Positions 49,664 to 57,059 of a stretch of DNA of 64,000 nt are shown here, piece after piece (the stretch's first letter is position 1; each line of letters opens with the position of its first letter). Origin of the DNA: Thiomonas bhubaneswarensis (GTDB lineage: Bacteria > Pseudomonadota > Gammaproteobacteria > Burkholderiales > Burkholderiaceae_C); assembly GCF_001418255.1 (NCBI RefSeq), contig NZ_LIPV01000010.1, forward strand, positions 23,135 through 87,134, in the 5' to 3' direction. The notes under the pieces were generated by a model, which ran no database searches, had not been told where the DNA came from, and saw nothing but the letters and a program-made list of their open reading frames with translations. Made by a program: the position numbers and the translations under genes.

Positions 49664-50800
49664 ATGAGGCTGATGGAGCCCATCAGCGCATCGCCCGAGG
49701 ATCTGCGCCTCTTGGCGCAGGACATCAAACAGCAGGGGCGTGCGCTGGGATTCTCGCAAATCGGCATCACCGGCGTGGATCTGCGCGAAGCCGAGGCGCC
49801 TTTGCTGGACTGGCTCGCGGCAGGGCACCACGGCGGCATGGACTACATGCAACGGCACGGGCTCAAGCGTGCCCGTCCCGCCGAACTGGTGCCGGGCACG
49901 CTGCGCGTCATCACCGCACGCATGGATTACCTGCCGCGCAATGCTCCTGGCAACTGGCGCGGTGTGGAATGGCAACGCCTGGAACAGCCCGAAGCGGCTA
50001 CCGTGTCGCTCTACGCCCGAGGCCGCGACTATCACAAGGTGCTGCGACGAAAGCTCAAGCAACTAGCCGATCACATCGCCGCCCGGGTCGATCCGGGTGT
50101 GGTGCGGGTGTTCACCGACTCGGCGCCCGTGCTGGAAGTCGAACTCGCCGCACGCGCCGGTCTGGGCTGGCGCGGCAAGCACACCCTGCTGTTGCAACGC
50201 GACGGTGGCTCGATGTTCTTCCTCGGCGAAATTTTCGTGGGGTTGCCGCTGCCGGTGGATGCGCCCACCAGCGCACACTGCGGAAGCTGTCGCAAATGCA
50301 TCGACATCTGCCCCACTCGCGCCATCATCGGCCCGCAGCAACTCGATGCGCGGCGCTGCATCTCTTATCTGACGATCGAGCATGAGGGCGCGATTCCCGT
50401 CGAGCTGCGACCGCTGATCGGCAATCGCATTTACGGTTGTGACGACTGCCAGCTGATCTGCCCCTGGAACCGCCATGCCCAGCGCAGCCCACTGCCCGAC
50501 TTCGAGGTGCGCAACGACCTCGATCGGGTCATGCTGCTCGATCTCTGGGCGTGGACCGAGGCCGAATTCTCGCAGCGCACCGAAGGCAGCGCGATCCATC
50601 GCATCGGCTACATCCGCTGGCGGCGCAATCTGGCCGTGGCCATAGGCAACGGACTTCGCGAACACCCCGATGCCGCCTGGCGCGAGGCCGCAATCAAGGC
50701 GCTGCGCGAGGCGCGAGCCATGGAGCCCCCCCTCGTGCAGGACCATCTCGACTGGGCCCTCGCCCAGGCACACACCCGACGCCTTGGCACGGCTCGGTAG
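49664..50800 (+). CDS. queG: Epoxyqueuosine reductase
   Basis: A 378-residue QueG, which reduces epoxyqueuosine to queuosine in tRNA using cobalamin and iron-sulfur clusters. Two 4Fe-4S motifs are clear: [13 protein letters not shown] (~residues 206-218) and [11 protein letters not shown] (~258-268). The N-terminal part binds the corrinoid. Only 14 nt separate it from divergent tsaE, so the promoters must lie within coding DNA. ATG 49673 is an alternative start. Confidence 0.95.
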   Translation: MRLMEPISASPEDLRLLAQDIKQQGRALGFSQIGITGVDLREAEAPLLDWLAAGHHGGMDYMQRHGLKRARPAELVPGTLRVITARMDYLPRNAPGNWRGVEWQRLEQPEAATVSLYARGRDYHKVLRRKLKQLADHIAARVDPGVVRVFTDSAPVLEVELAARAGLGWRGKHTLLLQRDGGSMFFLGEIFVGLPLPVDAPTSAHCGSCRKCIDICPTRAIIGPQQLDARRCISYLTIEHEGAIPVELRPLIGNRIYGCDDCQLICPWNRHAQRSPLPDFEVRNDLDRVMLLDLWAWTEAEFSQRTEGSAIHRIGYIRWRRNLAVAIGNGLREHPDAAWREAAIKALREARAMEPPLVQDHLDWALAQAHTRRLGTAR

Positions 50801-50815
50801 AATAACGGGCATCGT

Positions 50816-50892
<77 letters not shown>

Positions 50893-51060
50893 AAAAATAC
50901 CTAGTAAATCAATGAGTTGCAGAACAAGCCCACGCCAACAACGTGGGCTTTTTTTCGTCAAATCAGGCACTCAGTGGGAGCGCATTCCCCCTCAATTCCC
51001 CCCAGACCGCCCCGAGATGTCCCTTTGCTGGACACCCCTGGATTCCCCCCACAGGGGGAT
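50893..51060. repeat. tRNA-Pro 3' flank, copy 2 of tRNA-flank sequence
   Basis: The stretch shares its order of features with 36629-36800 behind tRNA-Asp: TAAATCA, a terminator starting AAGCCC, then a CAGTGGGA block with ATTCCC repeats and GACCGCC. Similarity is strongest at 50973-51013. No full gene is seen before brnA at 51063. Confidence 0.5.
50926..50955 (+). terminator. Rho-independent terminator of tRNA-Pro
   Basis: AAGCCCACG (50926-50934) pairs with CGTGGGCTT (50942-50950) and a seven-T run (50949-50955) overlaps the stem end. Confidence 0.9.
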
Positions 51061-51062
51061 GT

Positions 51063-51323
51063 TCAGCGCTTCATCCCCCTGTTTCGCTGCAAGTCGGCTT
51101 CCAACACCATCCGCACATAGCGGGCGTAAGGGATGCCCTTGGCTTTGGCCTTGGCGCGCACCGCGTCCATCAGGGCGGCGGGCAGGCGCATATTCAGCGC
51201 GGCTTCCTTCTTCGCCACCTCGAAGCGCATCGGCTTGAACTGTTTGAAGTCAAGACCGGAAAGGTCTTGCTCCAGGAACGCTTCGGCTTCGGCGTCCGTC
51301 TTGAATTCAGGGACTCGTTTCAT
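51063..51323 (-). CDS. brnA: BrnA-type antitoxin
   Basis: An 86-residue antitoxin of the BrnA family. The C-terminal ribbon-helix-helix reads AALNMRLPAALMDAVRAKAKAKGIPYARYVRMVLE. In characterised pairs BrnA neutralises the RNase toxin BrnT and represses their shared operon. The ATG at 51323 overlaps the brnT reading frame by 17 nt, the usual brnTA arrangement. Here brnT is split by an insertion sequence, so the antitoxin is now cut off from its original promoter. Confidence 0.88.
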   Translation of the reverse strand: MKRVPEFKTDAEAEAFLEQDLSGLDFKQFKPMRFEVAKKEAALNMRLPAALMDAVRAKAKAKGIPYARYVRMVLEADLQRNRGMKR

Positions 51324-51525
51324 AGTTGCTCGCCTCCTTCGCGTGCATGTAGCGGGCACTGATTGGGCGGATGACGCCGCCCCGAAACGCGAACGCTACG
51401 AACATGGCCCGGCCATCGACCCGGCCTGCCGCCATGTGTCGGCTCTCAGCCAATGTGGTGTGCTTGAGGTCAGGCGCAACACGCGCTTGGCCTTCGAGAA
51501 ACAGCCGTTCGATTTCCTCACGGGA
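51307..51525 (-). pseudogene. brnT: brnT toxin, C-terminal fragment
   Basis: The 72 codons encode the C-terminal part of a BrnT (DUF497) RNase toxin. They read SREEIERLF at the break, then PDLKHTTLAESRH, and near the end MFVAFAFRGG and the family hallmark RPISARYMHAKEASNYE. The frame ends in TGA overlapping brnA. It continues on the far side of the insertion sequence at 53088-53150. Joining the two restores KHGV-SREEIE, giving a ~93-residue protein, the usual BrnT length. Confidence 0.85.
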
Positions 51526-51707
51526 GATGTGATGGATGCCTCCCTCCCTACGGGGATTGAGACAGGAGGAGTGCGGAGATGAACGCGCAGCCGTTCGGGA
51601 GTGGGCTTGCCGCCAGGGTGGCGGGGTGGGTCCCCAAGTGGATACGGTATCGATGTGCCCAAGGCGTGATAGACCACGGTCTTCACAAACACCATCGCAG
51701 ACCCGAG

Positions 51708-52784
51708 ATGAATCGTAAGACTGGCATGAGCGCAGGGCAAATCATGGGCATGATCGACGGCATGCAGGTTGTGGGACTGGACATCGCCAAACTGGTGTTC
51801 CAGATGCACACGGTGGACATGGCCACGGGCGAGATCGTCAACGTGCAGATCAAGCGCAGCAAAATGCTGGAGCATTTCGCCAACCGGGCGCCGTGCGTGA
51901 TCGGGATGGAGGCGTGTGGCGGCGCACACCATTGGGCACGCGAGTTGGGCGGGCTGGGCCATGAAGTGAGGCTGCTGCACGCCAAGGCGGTGCGGCCGTT
52001 CGTGTCGGGCAACAAGACCGATGCAGCGGACGCGCGGGCGATCTGGCTGGCGGTGCAGCAGCCGGGCACCAAGTGCGTGGGCGTGAAGTCACTGTCGCAG
52101 CAGGCCACGCTGACGCTGCACCGCCAGCGCGAGCTGTTGATGAAGATGCGCGTCATGCAGACCCATGCGCTACGCGGACTGCTCTACGAGTTCGGCGCCG
52201 TCTTCGCCAAGGGGACCAAAGCCATGCTGGGTGAGGTCGAAGCGGCGCTGGAGTCGCTCTCGACCAAGCTGCCGCAGATGGTGCTGGAGAGCCTGCGCGA
52301 GCAGGTGGCGCGTATCAAGGCGCTGGGCGAGGACATGGCCGCCATCGAGAAACGTCTGGCCTTGCAGTTACGCCAGGACGAGGCCATGCGGCGCATCGCC
52401 GAGATCCCCGGCGTCGGGGTGCTCACCGCCACGGCGGCGATCGCCACCATGGGCGACGCCCACGCCTTTGGCTCGGCGCGCGAGTTCTGCGCCTGGCTGG
52501 GCCTGGTGCCCAAGCAGTGGGGCACAGGGGGCAAGGTGCGCCTGCAGGGCATCTCCAAACGCGGCGACGCCTACGTGCGCACGCTGCTCATCCACGGCGC
52601 GCGCTCGGTGCTCATGCACGCCAAAGAACCGGGGCCGTGGTTGGAGCAGATCCGAGCCCGGCGCCCGGCCAACGTGGTCATCGTTGCGCAGGCGGCCAAG
52701 ATGGCGCGAACGATCTGGGCCGTCACGGCTCGGCAACAGCCCTACCAGAGAGGCTACCGCAGCGTGCGGCCGGAAGCGGCCTGA
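51708..52784 (+). CDS. IS110-family DEDD transposase
   Basis: A 358-residue IS110-type recombinase. The RuvC-like N-terminal domain has Asp25 (GLDIAK), Glu68 (GMEACGG), Asp105 and Asp108 (KTDAADARA), the DEDD set. The C-terminal Tnp domain has IPGVGVLTATA, FCAWLGLVPKQ and the Ser-containing GISKRGDAYVR. It appears complete. The frame is open upstream to ATG 51579, but the extra 43 residues do not resemble the family, so ATG 51708 (or 51726) is preferred. Confidence 0.9.
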   Translation: MNRKTGMSAGQIMGMIDGMQVVGLDIAKLVFQMHTVDMATGEIVNVQIKRSKMLEHFANRAPCVIGMEACGGAHHWARELGGLGHEVRLLHAKAVRPFVSGNKTDAADARAIWLAVQQPGTKCVGVKSLSQQATLTLHRQRELLMKMRVMQTHALRGLLYEFGAVFAKGTKAMLGEVEAALESLSTKLPQMVLESLREQVARIKALGEDMAAIEKRLALQLRQDEAMRRIAEIPGVGVLTATAAIATMGDAHAFGSAREFCAWLGLVPKQWGTGGKVRLQGISKRGDAYVRTLLIHGARSVLMHAKEPGPWLEQIRARRPANVVIVAQAAKMARTIWAVTARQQPYQRGYRSVRPEAA

Positions 52785-53087
52785 ACGAAAAGGCAGCCCT
52801 TGATCCACTCAACCTATCGAAAGGAATGGACCGCTTCGTAGGCGATAAGGCAGCAAGACGCAGCGTGATGTGAACCGGTCGGACCGGGACAAGCCAAACC
52901 TGTATGGGGTGCCGGACTTCCACAGTCCGCTCTAGGAGATGAGGCGCTTGTCCGCGAATGACATCGGGGCCCGCAATTGATCTGGGCAACCAGATCAATA
53001 TGCAACCAAGGCCGGATATAAGGCAGCAGCCGACTTCTTCACAACACAACGCCAATTGCTCTTGATCGCCGGGAGGCATCCATATAA
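52785..53087 (+). ncRNA. Candidate bridge RNA region of the IS
   Basis: The 303 bp between transposase and right end have no gene but fold potential. A 10-bp stem (52976-52985 with 52990-52999) closes a GCAA tetraloop, and a smaller hairpin pairs 52913-52918 with 52924-52929. IS110 elements encode a structured RNA that guides target and donor DNA, and in the IS1111 group it is reported from the end downstream of the transposase. ATGGGGT at 52904-52910 equals brnT coding-strand sequence at the right junction, which could be a target guide; seven bases alone could be chance. Confidence 0.5.
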
Positions 53088-53150
53088 AACCCCATGCTTC
53101 CCGCACTTAGGCCAGTTACCGCTGTCCCAGTCGAACCCCGCTATTTTCAT
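53088..53150 (-). pseudogene. brnT: brnT toxin, N-terminal fragment
   Basis: 21 codons starting at ATG 53150 read MKIAGFDWDSGNWPKC and end KHGV at the insertion sequence. FDWD.GN..K...HGV is the typical BrnT start. The rest of the gene is at 51307-51525 on the same strand. Confidence 0.85.
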
Positions 53151-53159
53151 GGATTCATC

Positions 53160-53175
53160 GTAGATCAATGTCTAC
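53160..53175 (-). promoter_or_regulatory. Possible BrnA operator upstream of brnT
   Basis: GTAGA (53160-53164) and TCTAC (53171-53175) form an inverted repeat with a 6-bp centre, 10 bp upstream of the brnT start. Ribbon-helix-helix antitoxins bind such palindromes. Unproven. Confidence 0.35.
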
Positions 53176-53191
53176 ACAAAAGCAATGCATT

Positions 53192-55411
53192 TCAGCGACT
53201 CATTCCCCGGTCGTTCTCGCGGTGCTGCACGCGCTGCCTCGCCAGCCCGCCCACCTCCCGCATGAATCCGGCATAACGCCCGCCCAGCGCCTTGCGGCTG
53301 TGCGCGTTCGCTGCTGCCACGTCGCCGCCCTGCTGTTCGATGCGCTCCATGCCGCGCATCCAGTCCTGCACGGCGCGGGTTCTCGCCGCATCGGTCAGGG
53401 CCTGCTGCCAGGCGGCCAGCGCCGCATCGACCGCCCGCATTCCGGGCGGGCCAGTCTCGGCCTCGGTTTCGGCTGCCTCGGCACGCGCGATGATTTCGGC
53501 AACCCGCTTCGCCCGCGCCTCGGCTTCGGCCTCGATCTGCCGCGCCGTCGTGCCTCGCAAAACATCCAAGAGGTGCGGGCGAGGCTGCTCCTGCTCGTCC
53601 GGCGGCACGGCCCGGCTCACGGCAGGCACGGCCTGCCGGGATGTTTGCCTGCGCTGCCGTTCATCTTGCACCACGGCCTGCAAGTCGGCGTCCATGACCT
53701 CAAGGCCCAGCCGTACCGCCTGCCGCGCCGCCCGCTCCCGAAACTCACTGCTGCCAGTAATGTCCACCTTGCCGCCATACTTCTGCGCGGCCAGGCGCAG
53801 GGCGGCTTCCAGGCTGTCATCCCCCTTGTCGTGCAGCACGATACGCGGGCCGGTGTCGGTGAACCGTTCCCGCCCGTCTGTTCCCCGGTACAACACAGTC
53901 TGCCGCTTGTGGTCGATCTGCGCTTCCAGACCGGCCAGGGTGAGTTTGCGCAGCGGGTCGAGTTCTTCGCCCTCGATGCCGTCCACCTGCTGGTTCTTCT
54001 TGCGCCGCTCGCGGTAGCGAATGCCGCGCAGCGCGGCCTGCGCCGCTTCATCGCCCTGCGCGGCTTCTCGCTCAACCCACTTGCGCCACACTTCCTGTTT
54101 GGGCAATTTGACTGAGAGCGCCTTGCGCTGCGCCGCCTGCCGCTTCTGCAAGGCCTCGCGCTGCTGCGCCGCCCTGAGCGCCCACAGGGAGGACTGCACC
54201 ACGGCCAGCGGCTGGCCAGACTGCTGGGCCTGCGCCGTCAACGCCTTGCGTTCCTCGCGCAACTGGACGGTCAGCGCCGCCCGCTCGGCCCGATGCTGCT
54301 GCACCAGCGCGGCCCTTTGCTTCGGCCTGTCCTGCCGCGCCGTGTCCTGCTCGGCCTTGAACCGCGCCGCCAGCACCTTGCGCGCCGCCGACCGCTCCAA
54401 ACGCCGCGCCGTCCGCTCATCGGCGATCAACCCGCGTACAGGCCCGTCCGCCTGCGCCGACAATCGGCCCGCATCGAGTGACTTCTGATAACTCACCGAA
54501 GCCGCAGGCAGTTTGTCCGGTGGCGGCTGCCAAGGGCCAAGGCGCTTCTCCAGTTCCGCCTTGCTCGCCCAGCGCCCCAACTGCGACGCCTTGGCCGCAA
54601 GCGTGCGCCCATCATCGAGCCGGGTCGTCACCACCATCCCCGAACCCTTCGGCTCGATATGCAGCCCGTACCGTGCCACCTGCTGATGCAGCCGTTCCCA
54701 CGTCACCCCCGGCGTATCGAGCGCCGCCTTGATCGCCTTGGCAGGCCCGCCCGCCGCCCAAGCCTGAAACGAAGCCGCCGCCTCACGGTGCGCCGCATCT
54801 GCCGCCCCCGGTGAAGTCTGCGGCCCTTCTTTCAGCAACCCTCGCTCCTGACGTTCAGCCCGGCTCATGCGCACCACCTGCGGCCCGCTGACCGTCTCCA
54901 AGGCGACATACGGGCCGGGGCTGTGATTCCAGCCCTGCGCCCGCTCGATCTCCCGCATGGCCTGGTCCAGCAGCAGCCAGTCCAGCCGAGGCACCTTGGC
55001 GGTATGACCATCGGGATGCACCCGGTTGACGATCAAATGCACATGATCGTGCTCGGTATCACGGTGCAGCGCCCACAGCGCCTCATGCCCTTCGAAGCCC
55101 AGCGCGCCCAGCACCTGCGCGCACGCCGCGCCGATCTGCGTGGCCGTAGGGTGTTCGCCCGCCTGCCAGGCCAGGGTGACGTGATAGACCGGGGAGCTTC
55201 CCGTCTTGCGCCGTGCCGCAGCTGCCGTGGCGTCGAGAATGGCGATGGCAGTCTGTCTATCCTCGGCCGTATCCAGCGGACAGGCAAAGCCCAGCGTGCC
55301 CATTTCCGGGCGGGGATCGCCCGCCTGGTCGGGGCGGTCGCGGGCGATATAGCGCACGGCCTCGCCGAATCCGCGCGCGGGCGTTTTACGCGCAATGATT
55401 TTGGCGAGCAT
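53192..55411 (-). CDS. MobP-type relaxase with LPD7 domain
   Basis: A 739-residue relaxase of the MobA/VirD2 (MOBP) class, which nicks oriT and pilots DNA in conjugation. The metal motif HRDTEHDHVHLIVN gives His116, Asp118, His121, His123 and His125. Tyr21 in RYIARD is the likely nucleophile. Residues ~490-580 match the LPD7 domain found in TraI-like relaxases. The C-terminal half is charged and Ala/Gln-rich with coiled-coil character. ATG 55411 overlaps mobC by 26 nt; the upstream extension was rejected. No type IV secretion or coupling genes are in view, so it may be a mobilizable rather than self-transmissible element. Confidence 0.9.
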   Translation of the reverse strand: MLAKIIARKTPARGFGEAVRYIARDRPDQAGDPRPEMGTLGFACPLDTAEDRQTAIAILDATAAAARRKTGSSPVYHVTLAWQAGEHPTATQIGAACAQVLGALGFEGHEALWALHRDTEHDHVHLIVNRVHPDGHTAKVPRLDWLLLDQAMREIERAQGWNHSPGPYVALETVSGPQVVRMSRAERQERGLLKEGPQTSPGAADAAHREAAASFQAWAAGGPAKAIKAALDTPGVTWERLHQQVARYGLHIEPKGSGMVVTTRLDDGRTLAAKASQLGRWASKAELEKRLGPWQPPPDKLPAASVSYQKSLDAGRLSAQADGPVRGLIADERTARRLERSAARKVLAARFKAEQDTARQDRPKQRAALVQQHRAERAALTVQLREERKALTAQAQQSGQPLAVVQSSLWALRAAQQREALQKRQAAQRKALSVKLPKQEVWRKWVEREAAQGDEAAQAALRGIRYRERRKKNQQVDGIEGEELDPLRKLTLAGLEAQIDHKRQTVLYRGTDGRERFTDTGPRIVLHDKGDDSLEAALRLAAQKYGGKVDITGSSEFRERAARQAVRLGLEVMDADLQAVVQDERQRRQTSRQAVPAVSRAVPPDEQEQPRPHLLDVLRGTTARQIEAEAEARAKRVAEIIARAEAAETEAETGPPGMRAVDAALAAWQQALTDAARTRAVQDWMRGMERIEQQGGDVAAANAHSRKALGGRYAGFMREVGGLARQRVQHRENDRGMSR

Positions 55412-55697
55412 GCGCGGCCTCGGCAATCTGCTGCACCACTTCACGCCACAGCGCCAGGGCCTGTTCCGTGGCGTGGCGGTCGAGCGCGCCGCGTGCGACC
55501 AGATGCTTGAGCAGTCCGCCCTGACGCCGCAACTCCGCCTGCAGGGATTGCAGGCGGATCACGCACCCATCACCCCCCAGCGCCAGGGTGCGCAGGTAGC
55601 TGCTGGTGGACAGCATCGCCGCCTCGGCGGCATGGCGGATCAGGGCCGCCTCGGCGGGGGTGGCGCGCAGCGCCAGATGCACGGTGCGTTCACGCAT
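55386..55697 (-). CDS. mobC: MobC-like relaxosome accessory protein
   Basis: A 103-residue protein with an N-terminal ribbon-helix-helix-like part (MRERTVHLALRATPAEAALIRHAAEAA) and the STSSYLRTLAL stretch typical of MobC/TraJ accessory proteins that open oriT. It overlaps both the relaxase and the upstream gene, forming one operon. Confidence 0.72.
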   Translation of the reverse strand: MRERTVHLALRATPAEAALIRHAAEAAMLSTSSYLRTLALGGDGCVIRLQSLQAELRRQGGLLKHLVARGALDRHATEQALALWREVVQQIAEAAHARQNHCA

Positions 55698-56427
55698 GGG
55701 ACGCTCCCGTCATGCGTGCGCGCAGCGTGCTCGGGTAGAGCTTGTCCCCCGGCGACGCCTTGCGCTCGATGTCGATGCGCCGCTCCACGGCGTTGGCACC
55801 GAAGCGCTCGATGAGGGTGATGAGCGTCTTGCGGTCGCTCTCGGTCGGGCCGTCCGCGCCGAAAGCGAGCTTGCCGCTTTTGAGCAGCGCATCCGCCCGT
55901 TCCGCCGGAGACTCGCCGATGGCTTTGATCCCGGCAGCGGGCGGCCCCTCTAGGTTCTTGCGCAGGATGTAGTCCGCCTCGGATTCCTCCGGCAGTCGAT
56001 CCGAGCCGTCCGCCCAGGGCGGCAGCTCCAGACCGGGCACGCCCGACGGGGACTGCGAAGGGGCCAGCGAAGGAGCCAGCGAAGGAACGGATGAGGCGGA
56101 CGGTTTCGCCGCAGGAGGCGGGCCTGCGGGCGGGGACTTGGCCTCGGCCGTCGAACGCGGCGCCGAGACCGCAGCCGACAAACCGGCCCGGCGCACGGCG
56201 TCCAGCAGCGCGGCAGGGCGCACGCCCAGACGGGGCGCGATCAGGCGTGCATAACGCGCCAGCGGCACGCCGCTGCGCTGCAGGGCCTGGAGGTCGGCCA
56301 GGCGCTCGCTCACGAAGGCCTCGCACACCGTGCGCGCCGCGGCTTTGCCGCTGAGTTGACGGGAGAGTTTCGCCGCCGCATCGAGGCGGTCAAAGAGCGT
56401 GTTCAAGGGGTTGGTCTGTTCAGTCAT
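55690..56427 (-). CDS. Uncharacterised mobilization-operon protein
   Basis: A 245-residue protein I do not recognise. The first ~100 residues are helical (LFDRLDAAAKLSRQLSGKAAA, then SGVPLARYARLIAPRLGV, perhaps a helix-turn-helix). A Pro/Ala/Ser-rich linker follows with a SLAPS repeat. The last ~70 residues are conserved-looking and charged, ending YPSTLRARMTGASHA. GGAG is 6 nt before ATG 56427. It starts the mob operon directly beside the left inverted repeat, so a DNA-binding role at oriT or an operon promoter is conceivable. Confidence 0.65.
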   Translation of the reverse strand: MTEQTNPLNTLFDRLDAAAKLSRQLSGKAAARTVCEAFVSERLADLQALQRSGVPLARYARLIAPRLGVRPAALLDAVRRAGLSAAVSAPRSTAEAKSPPAGPPPAAKPSASSVPSLAPSLAPSQSPSGVPGLELPPWADGSDRLPEESEADYILRKNLEGPPAAGIKAIGESPAERADALLKSGKLAFGADGPTESDRKTLITLIERFGANAVERRIDIERKASPGDKLYPSTLRARMTGASHA

Positions 56428-56432
56428 CATCT

Positions 56433-56575
56433 TCTCCAAAACGGGTGAGAAACGCAGTGCCGAACGCGGCACAGGAAAGAGGGAAAAACAGGGTGTCGGG
56501 CGCAGCCTGACCAAGAGCCGGTTTCGGCGGGCGCGACAAGCGCCGGGTGAAACCCAGGCCTACCTTGCCCCCCAT
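56433..56575 (+). repeat. ~140-bp inverted repeat, left copy
   Basis: This stretch is nearly repeated in inverse orientation at 60360-60503. The 80 bp nearest 56575 are almost identical; the other half is less so. It contains GTGCCG-AACG-CGGCAC and further internal hairpins. It covers the promoter side of the mob operon and could be an oriT or plasmid-type replication origin. Confidence 0.85.
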
Positions 56576-56603
56576 GCGGTTGCCTCCACGCGGTTGCCTC
56601 CAC
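56576..56603 (+). repeat. Two tandem 14-bp repeats beside the left inverted repeat
   Basis: GCGGTTGCCTCCAC occurs twice in a row (56576-56589 and 56590-56603), followed by a partial third start. Short tandem units next to a replication module resemble iterons. Confidence 0.7.
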
Positions 56604-56657
56604 GCAGTCGCTTTGCCCTCACGCTGCCCTGACTCTGCGGGGTGGGGACAGCTGCGG

Positions 56658-57059
56658 TTAAAACGGCGATTCACGGGCGCGGGCGATGAGGGCCTGCGCA
56701 GCGGACAGGGCGGGGGCGGCGTCGTCCGGTTCCGGGGTGGTGAATCGAGCAGGCCACGCATGGGCGTAGCTCAGCGGTTTATTGATCGGCGCCACGGTGG
56801 TCAGCACGGTCAGCAGGCCGTCGGGGCGCTGCACGATCCACAGAGCGGATGCCTGCGCGTCAGTCAGGGTCAGTCCGTGCCAGTCGATACCGGGGAAGCC
56901 GCCGTGCTGCGCTAGCAGGCCCGGCAGGGATGGAATGCTTTGGGGGATGGGCTGCGAATGCTGCGAATCTTGCGAATAGCATTCGGCGTTCGCAGCGTTC
57001 GCAGCATTCGCAAGGGGTGGATCACCCCAAATGCGGCGAACGATGTCAGCGGCGCGCAT
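56658..57059 (-). CDS. Uncharacterised replication-module protein
   Basis: A 133-residue protein, unrecognised. It starts MRAADIVRRIWGDPP, then has a low-complexity insert (NAANAANAE followed by SQDSQHSQ) encoded by a DNA palindrome. A C-terminal half with GLTLTDAQASALWIVQRPDG follows. AAGGGG precedes ATG 57059. It overlaps the primase-like gene by 14 nt. The insert is shared with that gene (58411-58463). Probably an accessory to the helicase/primase. Confidence 0.6.
   Translation of the reverse strand: MRAADIVRRIWGDPPLANAANAANAECYSQDSQHSQPIPQSIPSLPGLLAQHGGFPGIDWHGLTLTDAQASALWIVQRPDGLLTVLTTVAPINKPLSYAHAWPARFTTPEPDDAAPALSAAQALIARARESPF
56953..57012. repeat. Long palindrome of TGCGAA units, copy 1
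   Basis: A 15-bp arm at 56953-56967 (TGCGAATGCTGCGAA) is repeated inverted at 56998-57012, with more TGCGAA/TTCGCA units between. It stays in frame within the gene. Confidence 0.85.

Larger units (their letters stand above)
51526..53087 (+). mobile_element. IS110-family (IS1111 group) insertion sequence inside brnT
   Basis: About 1562 bp. Subterminal inverted repeats GGATGCCTCCC (51534-51544) and GGGAGGCATCC (53071-53081) lie a few bases inside each end. This off-end placement is typical of the IS1111 group. The ends were placed by rejoining the brnT frame, with 1-2 nt uncertainty. No clear target duplication is seen, as expected of this family. It carries one transposase and a ~300-bp non-coding right end. 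Confidence 0.85.

Noticed and set aside
51579..51707. 43-residue N-terminal extension of the transposase
   Set aside because: It does not resemble IS110 proteins and overlaps the IS left end; ATG 51708 gives the normal family length.
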